Shown here: in pieces, positions 1 through 7,495 of the stretch
Position numbering within the stretch: position 1 is the first letter of the stretch
Layout: each line of letters opens with the position of its first letter
Assembly: GCF_016009175.1 (NCBI RefSeq)
Contig: NZ_JADUCM010000032.1
Span: forward strand, 1-64,000
Length of the DNA stretch: 64,000 nt
Direction of reading: 5' to 3'
Source of the DNA: Pseudomonas alkylphenolica
GTDB taxonomy: Bacteria; Pseudomonadota; Gammaproteobacteria; Pseudomonadales; Pseudomonadaceae
Notes under the pieces: generated by a model
Databases searched by the model: none
What the model was told of the DNA's origin: nothing
Seen by the model: the letters and a program-made list of their open reading frames with translations, nothing else
Made by a program: the position numbers and the translations under genes

Positions 1-246
<246 letters not shown>

Positions 247-271
247 GAAACAGTACAGAAGTAACGTTAGT

Positions 272-988
272 TCAAGGCAGCTGTACTTCAATCGTGCCGT
301 CGGCACTCATGGTGACATCGCTGGTGCCTGCTTCAATTTCCGGTACGGGCGCGGCATCGGCGGCGCCCATGGCGGCTTTCATCATCATCGGTGCGCTGCG
401 GGCGTAGGGGTGCGGGTAGCCACTGCTGTTGAGGTTCAGGTTGATCACTTTATAGCTCTTGCCTCCCAAGGCTTCGGTGGCCAGTTGAGCACGGGACTTG
501 AAGGCCTCGACGGCGTCCTTGAGCAGTGCGTCTTCGCTGCTTTTGCGCGTGGCCGGGGCGATGGAGAAGTCCATGCCGCCCATCTTCAGTTGTTGCAGGA
601 GTTCGCCGGTGAGCTTGGACAGCGCCGGGAAGTCCGCGCTTTCCAGGCGAATTTCGGCGCGCTCGCGCCAACCGGTGATCTTCTGGTTCTTGTTGTCGTA
701 GATAGGGTAGCTGTTACGGCTGCCCTGGCTGATCTTGACCTCCTTGACCTCGCGGGCTTGCTGCACCGCCTTGTTCATGGTCTCGGTGATTTCTTTGGCG
801 AGTTTGCCGGGGTCAGTGTTTTGCGCTTCGCTGTAGAGGGTCACGACCATCAGGTCGCGGGCCACTTCCTTGCTGACTTCGGCACGCAGCGAGATCTGGT
901 TGTAACGGGGCGCCTCTGCCAGCGCCGGAAGGCTGGCGAGCAGGCTGGTGGCCATCACGAGGGCGGCGCTGCGGCGGGAATTAAGCAT
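272..988 (-). CDS. SIMPL domain (DUF541) periplasmic protein
   Basis: A 238-residue secreted protein. Residues 1-24 form a signal peptide (basic MLNSRR, hydrophobic core, cleavage after ALA). The rest is a SIMPL/DUF541 domain, a family of periplasmic or outer-membrane proteins (for example E. coli YggE, linked to oxidative stress) with no enzyme reaction established. The ATG at 988 is preceded by GGAGCC. The same frame stays open further upstream, but those residues do not resemble the family and would bury the signal peptide. It is transcribed divergently from roxS. The gene is complete and ends 26 bases from the artefactual G/C string, so nothing can be said about what follows it. Confidence 0.85.
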   Translation of the reverse strand: MLNSRRSAALVMATSLLASLPALAEAPRYNQISLRAEVSKEVARDLMVVTLYSEAQNTDPGKLAKEITETMNKAVQQAREVKEVKISQGSRNSYPIYDNKNQKITGWRERAEIRLESADFPALSKLTGELLQQLKMGGMDFSIAPATRKSSEDALLKDAVEAFKSRAQLATEALGGKSYKVINLNLNSSGYPHPYARSAPMMMKAAMGAADAAPVPEIEAGTSDVTMSADGTIEVQLP

Positions 989-1146
989 GTACGGCTCCTT
1001 GAAAATAAGGCGTGGACACTGGCAAATCTGTTCCACGCAGGCCCCTAAGACTCGAAAGAGTGTAGTGAGGTTCAAAAAGGCCATTACTGTTATGTAAGAA
1101 AGTGTGGCGCTTTGCCGCACATCAGCAGACCACGGCGCAGCTTCGG

Positions 1147-1152
1147 TATACT
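1147..1152 (+). promoter_or_regulatory. Possible -10 element for roxSR
   Basis: TATACT lies about 40 bases upstream of the roxS ATG in the 202-base divergent region. No good TTGACA-like -35 is found at the right distance, so this is a weak call. Confidence 0.3.
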
Positions 1153-1190
1153 CGCCACGATTCGCCCTGGAGCACTCATCAGGAGAGCTC

Positions 1191-2447
1191 ATGCTCGCTC
1201 CCGTACAACTGTTGTCCGCTACCCGTCAGAACCTCTGGCGCCTGACCTTCATCCGTATTCTGGTACTGGCCGCCCAGGCCGGCTCGGTGGGCGTTGCCTA
1301 CTGGACCGATCTGCTGCCGTTGCCGTGGTTTTCGCTGGTGCTGACCCTGGCCCTGTCGAGCATGCTCTGCGCATTCACGGCCTTGCGCCTGCGTCTGTCG
1401 TTGCCGGTGACGGAGCTTGAGTATGCCTTCCAGCTGGCCTGTGACCTGTTGATCCACAGTGCCTTGCTCTATTACTCCGGTGGCTCGACCAACCCCTTCG
1501 TGTCTTATTACCTGGTGCCGCTGGCCATTGCCGCGGTGACCTTGCCGTGGGTGTATTCGCTGGTGCTCTCGGGCATCGCTTTGGCGGCCTACAGCTTGTT
1601 GCTGGTGCAGTTCTACCCGCTCGAAACCTTCCCCGTGGCACGGGAGAAGATGCAGGTCTACGGCATGTGGTTGAGCATTGCCCTGGCCGCCGCGGTGATC
1701 ACTTTCTTCGCGGCGAAAATGGCCGAGGAGCTACGTCGCCAGGAGCAGTTGCGGGCCGAGCGGCGTGAAGAGGGCCTGCGCGATCAACAGCTGCTCGCGG
1801 TCGCCACCCAGGCTGCCGGTGCTGCCCATGAGCTGGGCACGCCACTGGCGACCATGAGCGTATTGATCAAGGAAATGCGTCAGGACCACAGCGACCCGTT
1901 GCTGCAGGAAGACCTCGCAGTGCTGCAGGATCAGGTCAAACTGTGCAAGGAAACCCTGCAGAACCTGGTGCGTGCTGCCGAAGCCAACCGGCGCATGGCG
2001 GTCGAGGACCAGGAGGTCACCGCCTGGCTGGATGAAGCCCTCAACCGCTGGCACCTGATGCGCCCCGAAGCCAGTTACCGCTTCCAGCGCTTGGGCCAGG
2101 GCACTGTACCGCGCCTGGCGCCACCACCTGATTTGACCCAGGCGTTGCTCAACCTCTTGAACAACGCCGCCGATGCCTGCCCGGACGACCTTGAGGTGCG
2201 CCTGGACTGGGACGCACAGGACATGGTGATCAGCATTCGCGATCATGGTCCGGGCGTGCCGGTGGCCATTGCCGAATCCATCGGCAAACCCTTCTTTACG
2301 ACCAAGGGCAAAGGCTTCGGCCTGGGCCTGTTCTTGAGCAAGGCCAGCGTGACCCGTGCTGGTGGCTCGGTAAAACTCTATAGTCATGAGGAAGGCGGTA
2401 CGCTCACCGAGCTGCGCCTGCCGCGTGACGCGCGAGGAGATGTGTGA
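1191..2447 (+). CDS. roxS: Redox-responsive sensor histidine kinase RoxS (RegB/PrrB family)
   Basis: A 418-residue membrane histidine kinase. An N-terminal block of about six membrane helices carries the family's quinone-site motif GGxxNPF (residues 97-103). The phospho-acceptor is His213 in AAHELGTPLATM. Cys252 lies 39 residues later, closely matching the redox-active cysteine of R. capsulatus RegB. The ATPase domain follows, with an N-box (NLLNNAADA, 321-329) and G-boxes DHGPGVP and GFGLGLFLS. In this family the kinase senses quinone redox state and phosphorylates its partner to adjust terminal oxidases and other redox genes. The ATG at 1191 has AGGAGAG eight bases upstream. The stop overlaps the roxR start by one base, so the pair is translationally coupled. 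Confidence 0.92.
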   Translation: MLAPVQLLSATRQNLWRLTFIRILVLAAQAGSVGVAYWTDLLPLPWFSLVLTLALSSMLCAFTALRLRLSLPVTELEYAFQLACDLLIHSALLYYSGGSTNPFVSYYLVPLAIAAVTLPWVYSLVLSGIALAAYSLLLVQFYPLETFPVAREKMQVYGMWLSIALAAAVITFFAAKMAEELRRQEQLRAERREEGLRDQQLLAVATQAAGAAHELGTPLATMSVLIKEMRQDHSDPLLQEDLAVLQDQVKLCKETLQNLVRAAEANRRMAVEDQEVTAWLDEALNRWHLMRPEASYRFQRLGQGTVPRLAPPPDLTQALLNLLNNAADACPDDLEVRLDWDAQDMVISIRDHGPGVPVAIAESIGKPFFTTKGKGFGLGLFLSKASVTRAGGSVKLYSHEEGGTLTELRLPRDARGDV

Positions 2448-3007
2448 TGAGTGATGAAATCCAGGTTGAAGGCGAAGAGCTCCCGCACCTGTTGCTGGTA
2501 GATGACGACGCGACGTTTACCCGTGTCATGGCGCGTGCCATGAGCCGCCGAGGCTTTCGCGTGAGTACTGCCGGCTCGGCCGAAGAAGGCCTGGTGCTGG
2601 CCCAACAGGATGTGCCCGACTACGCCACGCTTGACCTGAAGATGGATGGCGACTCGGGCCTGGTGCTGCTGCCCAAGCTGCTGGAGCTGGACCCGGAAAT
2701 GCGCGTGGTGATCCTCACCGGCTATTCGAGCATCGCCACCGCCGTGGAAGCGATCAAGCGTGGCGCCTGCAACTACCTGTGCAAACCGGCCGATGCCGAT
2801 GACGTGCTGGCCGCTTTGCTGTCCGAGCATGCTGACCTCGATAGCCTGGTGCCGGAAAACCCGATGTCGGTCGATCGTTTGCAGTGGGAACACATTCAGC
2901 GCGTGCTGACCGAGCATGAAGGCAACATTTCCGCGACTGCCCGCGCCCTGGGCATGCATCGGCGTACCTTGCAGCGCAAACTGCAGAAGCGCCCGGTCCG
3001 GCGCTGA
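2447..3007 (+). CDS. roxR: Response regulator RoxR (RegA/PrrA family)
   Basis: A 186-residue two-domain regulator. The receiver domain occupies about residues 14-130, with acidic pair DD in LLVDDDATF, phospho-acceptor Asp63 and the conserved Lys in NYLCKPAD. The C-terminal 45 residues are a Fis-type helix-turn-helix (ISATARALGMHRRTLQRKLQKRP), the DNA-binding part of RegA-type regulators. It is expected to be phosphorylated by RoxS and to control respiratory and redox genes. The ATG at 2447 was chosen over the in-frame GTG at 2444 because GAGGAG at 2434-2439 is better spaced. A REP palindrome follows the stop. Confidence 0.92.
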   Translation: MSDEIQVEGEELPHLLLVDDDATFTRVMARAMSRRGFRVSTAGSAEEGLVLAQQDVPDYATLDLKMDGDSGLVLLPKLLELDPEMRVVILTGYSSIATAVEAIKRGACNYLCKPADADDVLAALLSEHADLDSLVPENPMSVDRLQWEHIQRVLTEHEGNISATARALGMHRRTLQRKLQKRPVRR

Positions 3008-3020
3008 GGTGGCAGCAACG

Positions 3021-3085
3021 CTTCGCGGGTGAACCCGCTCCCACAGGTCTGCGGAATTCTGTGGGAGCGGGTTTACCCGCGAAAA
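3021..3085. repeat. REP inverted pair downstream of roxR
   Basis: Two copies of the Pseudomonas REP core CCCGCTCCCACAG stand in opposite orientation (3021-3046 and 3060-3085), each flanked by a TTCGCGGG-type arm, so the transcript can fold into a long hairpin. It separates roxR from the AEC transporter gene and may act as a transcript-end structure. There is no coding content. Confidence 0.85.
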
Positions 3086-3140
3086 ATCACGAGCTGGCGT
3101 ATGATTAGCCCCCTAACGACAGCCACCGGGAACACCCAGC

Positions 3141-4082
3141 ATGCTCGCCCTGTTTCTCCAGACGTTGAACATCACGGCTCCGGTCTTTGCCATGTTGTTC
3201 ATGGGGGTGTTGCTCAAACGCATCAACGCGATCAGTGACAGCTTCATCCATACCGCTTCGGCGTTGGTGTTCAATGTCTGCATGCCGGCGCTGCTGTTTC
3301 TCGGGATCTATCACGCTGACCTGACGACGGCGGTGCAACCGGGCCTGTTGCTGTACTTCACTGTCGCAACGCTGGTCGGCTTCGGACTGGCCTGGGGCAT
3401 GGCCATCTGGCGTTGCCCGCGGGAAGACCGGGGCATCTACACCCAGGGCGCCTTTCGCGGCAATAACGGTGTCATCGGCCTGGCATTGGCAGCCAGCATG
3501 TACGGCGACTACGGCATCTCCCTCGGGGCAATTCTCGCCGGGCTGGTGATCCTGCTGTACAACTCGCTGTCGGTGGTGGTGCTGGCGGTGTACAGCCCAA
3601 GTGCCAAGTCCGATCCCTGGAGTATCCTCAAGAGCATCCTGCGCAACCCGCTGATCATCAGCGTGTTGCTCGCGGCGGTACTGGCCTATGGGCAGGTGGC
3701 GCTGCCGAACTGGTTGCTGACCTCCGCCGACTACCTGGCACAGATGACCCTGCCGCTGGCGCTTATCTGTATCGGCGGCACCCTGTCGCTGGCGTCCCTG
3801 CGCCAGAGCGGCAGCATGGCCGTGAGTGTCAGCGTGCTGAAAATGGTCTGGCTGCCCTTGCTGGCCACAATGGGTGCCTGGTTGTGCGGCTATCGTGGGG
3901 CCGAGCTGGGCATCCTGTTCCTCTATTTCGGTAGCCCTACGGCGGCGGCCAGTTATGTCATGGCCCGGTCCACCAACGGTAACCACCAGCTGGCGGCAGC
4001 TATTATCGTCATAACCACGCTGATGGCCGCTGTTACCACCAATATCGGAATCTTCTTCTTGCAGTGGGGCGGATGGATCTAG
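3141..4082 (+). CDS. AEC family transporter (auxin efflux carrier-like permease)
   Basis: A 313-residue integral membrane protein with about ten hydrophobic segments, the usual size for bacterial AEC permeases. The pattern MLALFLQTLNITAPVFAMLF at the N-terminus and the central FRGNNGVIGLALA segment (residues about 107-120) are typical. Bacterial members such as MdcF and MleP carry small organic acids across the inner membrane, but the substrate here cannot be read from sequence. It stands alone between the REP pair and the amino-acid permease, 50 bases upstream of the latter and in the same direction. Confidence 0.85.
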   Translation: MLALFLQTLNITAPVFAMLFMGVLLKRINAISDSFIHTASALVFNVCMPALLFLGIYHADLTTAVQPGLLLYFTVATLVGFGLAWGMAIWRCPREDRGIYTQGAFRGNNGVIGLALAASMYGDYGISLGAILAGLVILLYNSLSVVVLAVYSPSAKSDPWSILKSILRNPLIISVLLAAVLAYGQVALPNWLLTSADYLAQMTLPLALICIGGTLSLASLRQSGSMAVSVSVLKMVWLPLLATMGAWLCGYRGAELGILFLYFGSPTAAASYVMARSTNGNHQLAAAIIVITTLMAAVTTNIGIFFLQWGGWI

Positions 4083-4132
4083 ATTCTGTGCAGCACAATT
4101 CCAACACTGCCTCTTAGCCTCGAGGACACTTC

Positions 4133-5497
4133 ATGCAAGAAGAGATCACCCCAGAGCGGTTACACCGCGGGTTGAAAAACCGCCATATCCAGTTGATCGC
4201 ACTGGGTGGCGCCATCGGTACCGGCCTGTTCCTCGGTATTGCCCAGACTATCCAGCTGGCCGGTCCGTCTGTACTGCTGGGTTACGCGATCGCCGGCCTG
4301 ATTGCATTTTTCATCATGCGCCAGCTGGGCGAGATGGTCGTAGAAGAACCGGTTTCCGGTACCTTCAGCCACTTTGCCCACCGATACTGGAGCGAGTTTG
4401 CCGGCTTCATGTCGGGCTGGAACTACTGGGTGTTGTATGTGCTGGTGGGGATGGCCGAGCTGACCGCCGTGGGTATCTACATCCAGTACTGGTGGCCGGA
4501 CTTCCCTACCTGGGCGACGGCAGCAATCTTCTTTGTGGTAATCAACCTGATCAACCTCAGCCAGGTGAAGGTCTATGGCGAGATGGAGTTCTGGTTCGCC
4601 CTGATCAAAGTCGTCGCCATCGTCAGCATGATTGCCTTTGGCGGTTACCTGCTGATCAGTGGCAATGGTGGGCCGGATGCCAGCGTTGCCAACCTGTGGC
4701 AGTACGGGGGTTTCTTCCCCAACGGCATCAGCGGCCTGATGATGGCGCTGGCCGTGATCATGTTTTCCTTTGGCGGGCTGGAGCTGGTCGGTATCACTGC
4801 TGCCGAAGCCGACAATCCCAAGCACAGCATTCCACGCGCCACCAACCAGGTGATCTACCGCATCCTGATTTTCTACATCGGCGCACTGGCGGTGTTGCTG
4901 TCGTTGTATCCGTGGCAAAAAGTGGTGCAGGGCGGTAGCCCGTTCGTGATGATTTTCCATGCCCTGGACAGCAACCTGGTGGCCACGCTGCTCAACCTTG
5001 TGGTGTTGACGGCGGCCCTGTCGGTTTACAACAGCTGTGTGTACTGCAACAGCCGCATGCTGTTCGGCCTGGCGATCCAGGGTGATGCACCCAAGCGCCT
5101 GCTCAAGGTCAACGTGCGTGGCGTGCCGCTGGCGGCGCTGGGTATCTCGGCATTGGCGACTGCACTGTGCGTCGTGATCAACTACGTGATGCCGGCTGAA
5201 GCCTTTGGCCTGTTGATGGCACTGGTGGTGTCTTCGCTGGTGATCAACTGGGGCATCATCAGCATTACCCACCTGAAATTCCGCCGGGCCAAGCAGGCTG
5301 CTGGCGAAACCACGTTCTACAAGAGCTGGGGTTACCCGGTGACCAACTATGTGTGCCTGGCTTTCCTCGCACTGATCCTGGTGATCATGTACATGACCCC
5401 GGGCATCCGCATTTCGGTGTTGCTGATTCCGGTGTGGCTGGCGGTACTGGCGGTAGCCTTCTGGATGAAGAAGAAAGGTCAACAGGCCGTCGCCTGA
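4133..5497 (+). CDS. Amino acid permease (APC superfamily, AroP-like)
   Basis: A 454-residue permease with about 12 membrane helices. The N-terminal RGLKNRHIQLIALGGAIGTGLFLG (about 12-35) is the signature of the amino-acid transporter family that includes AroP, PheP, ProY and GabP. Later family motifs include MFSFGGLELVGITAAEADNPKHSIP. It should import an amino acid with protons across the inner membrane. Aromatic or proline-type substrates are possible and I cannot separate them. A short hairpin (8-bp stem, 5484-5503) spans the stop codon. Confidence 0.85.
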   Translation: MQEEITPERLHRGLKNRHIQLIALGGAIGTGLFLGIAQTIQLAGPSVLLGYAIAGLIAFFIMRQLGEMVVEEPVSGTFSHFAHRYWSEFAGFMSGWNYWVLYVLVGMAELTAVGIYIQYWWPDFPTWATAAIFFVVINLINLSQVKVYGEMEFWFALIKVVAIVSMIAFGGYLLISGNGGPDASVANLWQYGGFFPNGISGLMMALAVIMFSFGGLELVGITAAEADNPKHSIPRATNQVIYRILIFYIGALAVLLSLYPWQKVVQGGSPFVMIFHALDSNLVATLLNLVVLTAALSVYNSCVYCNSRMLFGLAIQGDAPKRLLKVNVRGVPLAALGISALATALCVVINYVMPAEAFGLLMALVVSSLVINWGIISITHLKFRRAKQAAGETTFYKSWGYPVTNYVCLAFLALILVIMYMTPGIRISVLLIPVWLAVLAVAFWMKKKGQQAVA

Positions 5498-5503
5498 CGG
5501 CCT
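5484..5503 (+). other. Hairpin over the permease stop codon
   Basis: AGGCCGTC (5484-5491), a GCCT loop and GACGGCCT (5496-5503) form a perfect 8-bp stem containing the TGA stop. There is no T-run after it, so it is at best a weak 3' stabilising or Rho-aiding structure between convergent genes. Confidence 0.35.
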
Positions 5504-5521
5504 GCCTGCTGGGGTGATCGA

Positions 5522-5899
5522 TCAGCTGTTCTGGTAGCTGTCGATCACCTCCTGGGCGGCGCGAAACGCATCGATGGCCGCCGGTACGCCGGCGTAAACA
5601 GCACAATGCAGCAGTGCCTCACGAATTTCATCGACTGTGCAGCCATTGTTCAGGGCGCCGCGCACGTGGCCCTTGAGCTCCTGCGGGCACTTGAGTGCCG
5701 TGAGGGCGGCCAGGGTGATCAAACTGCGGGTTTTCAGCGGCAAGCCCTCGCGGCTCCAGACGCTGCCCCAGGCGTGTTCGTTGACGAAGTCCTGCAGCGG
5801 CTGAGTAAACTCGGTGGCATTGCCCAGTGCGCGATCGACAAACGCGTCGCCCATTACCTGGCGGCGGACTTGTTCGCCGGATTTTTTGTTTTCGCCCAT
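5522..5899 (-). CDS. Carboxymuconolactone decarboxylase family protein
   Basis: A 125-residue single-domain protein of the AhpD/CMD fold. The C-terminal motif HCAVYAGVPAA (98-108) closely follows PcaC-type gamma-carboxymuconolactone decarboxylases, and the length is near the 130 residues of PcaC. No CxxC pair is present, so it is not a peroxidase-partner AhpD. No other protocatechuate genes are nearby, so a role in the beta-ketoadipate pathway is not supported by context. The start lies 10 bases after the stop of the upstream CaCA antiporter gene on the same strand, so they are probably cotranscribed. Confidence 0.8.
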   Translation of the reverse strand: MGENKKSGEQVRRQVMGDAFVDRALGNATEFTQPLQDFVNEHAWGSVWSREGLPLKTRSLITLAALTALKCPQELKGHVRGALNNGCTVDEIREALLHCAVYAGVPAAIDAFRAAQEVIDSYQNS

Positions 5900-5909
5900 G
5901 TTGTTTTCC

Positions 5910-6995
5910 TTAATGTTGGCGGCGCCAGGCGCGCAGGGTGGTGAACAGCAGTAACGCCCCGAGCACCGGCAGTGCGTAGAACAGCATCAGATTTTCCAGG
6001 CGCGTGGCCAAGGGCATGCCGGTGGTGAACGCCACCACGTGCAGGCCGTAGGCCAGGTACAGACCGAGAAACACCAGACCTTCGGCGCGGGTCACGCGGT
6101 AACCCGAGTAGAACACCGGCAAGCTCAAGGCGGCGACGCCAAGCATTACCGGCAGGTCGAAATCCAGGGCGTTGGGCGAAATCGACAGCGGCTCGGGCGC
6201 CACCAGGGCAGTCAGGCCGAGCACAGCCAGCAGGTTGAACAGGTTGCTGCCAATGACGTTGCCCACGGCAAGCTCTCGTTCGCCGCGCAGCGCCGCAATC
6301 AGCGAGGTCGCAAGTTCCGGCAGGGATGTGCACACCGCGACCACTGTCAGGCCGATCACGCGTTCGGAAAGGCCCAGGTCCACGGCGACTTCCACCGCCG
6401 CTTCCAGCAACAGATGCCCGGCGACACTGAGCAAGCCCAGGCCTGCCAACATCAGCAGCAGGCTGCTGAACCAGAACTTTCCACCTTGCTGCGGGCGTGG
6501 CCCGGGGGCAGGGTAGGTGCGGGCGTAATGGCGTGACTGGTGCCAGAGTATGGCCAGGTAGCCGATCAGGCCGAGTAGCAGTAGCGCGCCCTCAAGGCGC
6601 CCGAGCAGTTCATTGAGCGCCAGCAGATAAACCAGCACGCTGGCGCCGATCATCAGCGGAATATCCAGGCGCACCAGTTGGCGTGAGACCCGCAGCGGAA
6701 TGATCAGGGCCGCCAGGCCGAGGATCACCAGGATGTTGAAGATGTTGCTGCCAATCACGCTGCCCACGGCCACATCCGGGGCACCGCTGAAGGCTGCCTG
6801 CAGGCTGACGGTGAGTTGCGGGGCGCTGCTGCCGAAGGCCACCAGGCTCAGGCCGATGATCAGCGGGCGCACCTGCAGGCCGGCCGCCACGCGCAGGGCC
6901 GAACGCACCAGCAGCTCGGCGCCGGCAATAAGCAGCAGCAAGCCGAAGGCCAGTTGCAGGAGGCTGAAAGTGGGTAAGGCGGCCAGGTCGAAAAT
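5910..6995 (-). CDS. Calcium/sodium antiporter (CaCA family, YrbG-like), probable ATT start
   Basis: An integral membrane antiporter with the two inverted alpha-repeats of the CaCA superfamily: LVAFGSSAPQ plus AVGSVIGSNIFN, and VAVCTSLPELATS plus AVGNVIGSNLFN. It should exchange a cation, probably Ca2+, for Na+ or H+ at the inner membrane. With an ATT start at 6995 it is 361 residues and has a complete first helix. The first standard-type codon, TTG at 6941, would cut that helix and has no ribosome site. GGAG lies seven bases before the ATT. In the first repeat the usual ion-binding Glu is Gln60 (codon CAA, 6818-6816), while the second repeat keeps its Glu. Confidence 0.8.
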   Translation of the reverse strand: MFDLAALPTFSLLQLAFGLLLLIAGAELLVRSALRVAAGLQVRPLIIGLSLVAFGSSAPQLTVSLQAAFSGAPDVAVGSVIGSNIFNILVILGLAALIIPLRVSRQLVRLDIPLMIGASVLVYLLALNELLGRLEGALLLLGLIGYLAILWHQSRHYARTYPAPGPRPQQGGKFWFSSLLLMLAGLGLLSVAGHLLLEAAVEVAVDLGLSERVIGLTVVAVCTSLPELATSLIAALRGERELAVGNVIGSNLFNLLAVLGLTALVAPEPLSISPNALDFDLPVMLGVAALSLPVFYSGYRVTRAEGLVFLGLYLAYGLHVVAFTTGMPLATRLENLMLFYALPVLGALLLFTTLRAWRRQH

Positions 6996-7002
6996 GGTGG
7001 TG

Positions 7003-7006
7003 CTCC
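7003..7006 (-). promoter_or_regulatory. Ribosome binding site supporting an ATT start (antiporter)
   Basis: GGAG on the minus strand is separated by seven bases from ATT at 6995-6993. No ATG, GTG or TTG lies in frame near it. This placement is the main reason for extending the antiporter beyond the TTG at 6941. Confidence 0.55.
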
Positions 7007-7015
7007 GTAACAGGA

Positions 7016-7387
7016 TCAGTCGCTGAGACTTTGTACCCGTACGCGTGCCGTTCCGCTACGGATCATCCCCAACTTTTCTGCGGCAGCGTGAGACAGGTCA
7101 ATCAATCGGCCACGCGTGTGGGGGCCGCGATCGTTGATGCGCACGACCACGCTACGGTCGTTGTTGAGGTTGGTAACCTTGACCCGGGTGCCGAAAGGCA
7201 GGCTGCGATGCGCGGCGGTCATGGCGTTTTTATTGAAAGGCTCGCCACTGGCGGTGCGTTTGCCATGGTGACGGGAGCCGTAATAGGAGGCGGTGCCGGT
7301 TTTGTCGTAACCGCGGGGATCGATATCGTGGCTGGCACAACCGGCCAGCAAGGCAAAGAGCGCGAGTGCGCTGAGGGGACGCCACAT
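7016..7387 (-). CDS. RlpA-like septal/rare lipoprotein, double-psi beta-barrel
   Basis: A 123-residue lipoprotein. A signal peptide ends in the lipobox LAGC (Cys about 17). The mature part is a single RlpA/DPBB domain with the conserved blocks TASYYG, GKRTASGEPFN, AAHRSLPFGTRVKVTNL and RINDRGPH. RlpA of P. aeruginosa is a lytic transglycosylase acting on stem-peptide-free glycan at the septum. This shorter protein lacks the C-terminal SPOR domain that targets RlpA to division sites, so its location may differ. It is read just ahead of the antiporter gene, whose start codon lies 20 bases past this stop. Confidence 0.85.
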   Translation of the reverse strand: MWRPLSALALFALLAGCASHDIDPRGYDKTGTASYYGSRHHGKRTASGEPFNKNAMTAAHRSLPFGTRVKVTNLNNDRSVVVRINDRGPHTRGRLIDLSHAAAEKLGMIRSGTARVRVQSLSD

Positions 7388-7414
7388 GTATGCAGATGCT
7401 CCGTGGGGTGGCCT

Positions 7415-7478
7415 TCGCGGGGCAAGCCCGCTCCCACAGGATTGTTGCCATACCTGTGGGAGCGGGCTTGCCCCGCGA
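7415..7478. repeat. REP inverted pair between gatB and the rlpA-like gene
   Basis: The arms 7415-7440 and 7453-7478 are perfect 26-base inverted repeats containing the REP core CCCGCTCCCACAGG, separated by 12 bases. It lies between the end of gatB and the start of the rlpA-like gene and could form a very stable RNA or cruciform hairpin. Confidence 0.88.
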
Positions 7479-7495
7479 TAAGCAGGCGACGCGAA

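Noticed and set aside
5522..5899. Assignment as PcaC of the protocatechuate pathway
   Set aside because: The motif is similar, but no pca genes are nearby and the family is broad, so only the family name is kept.
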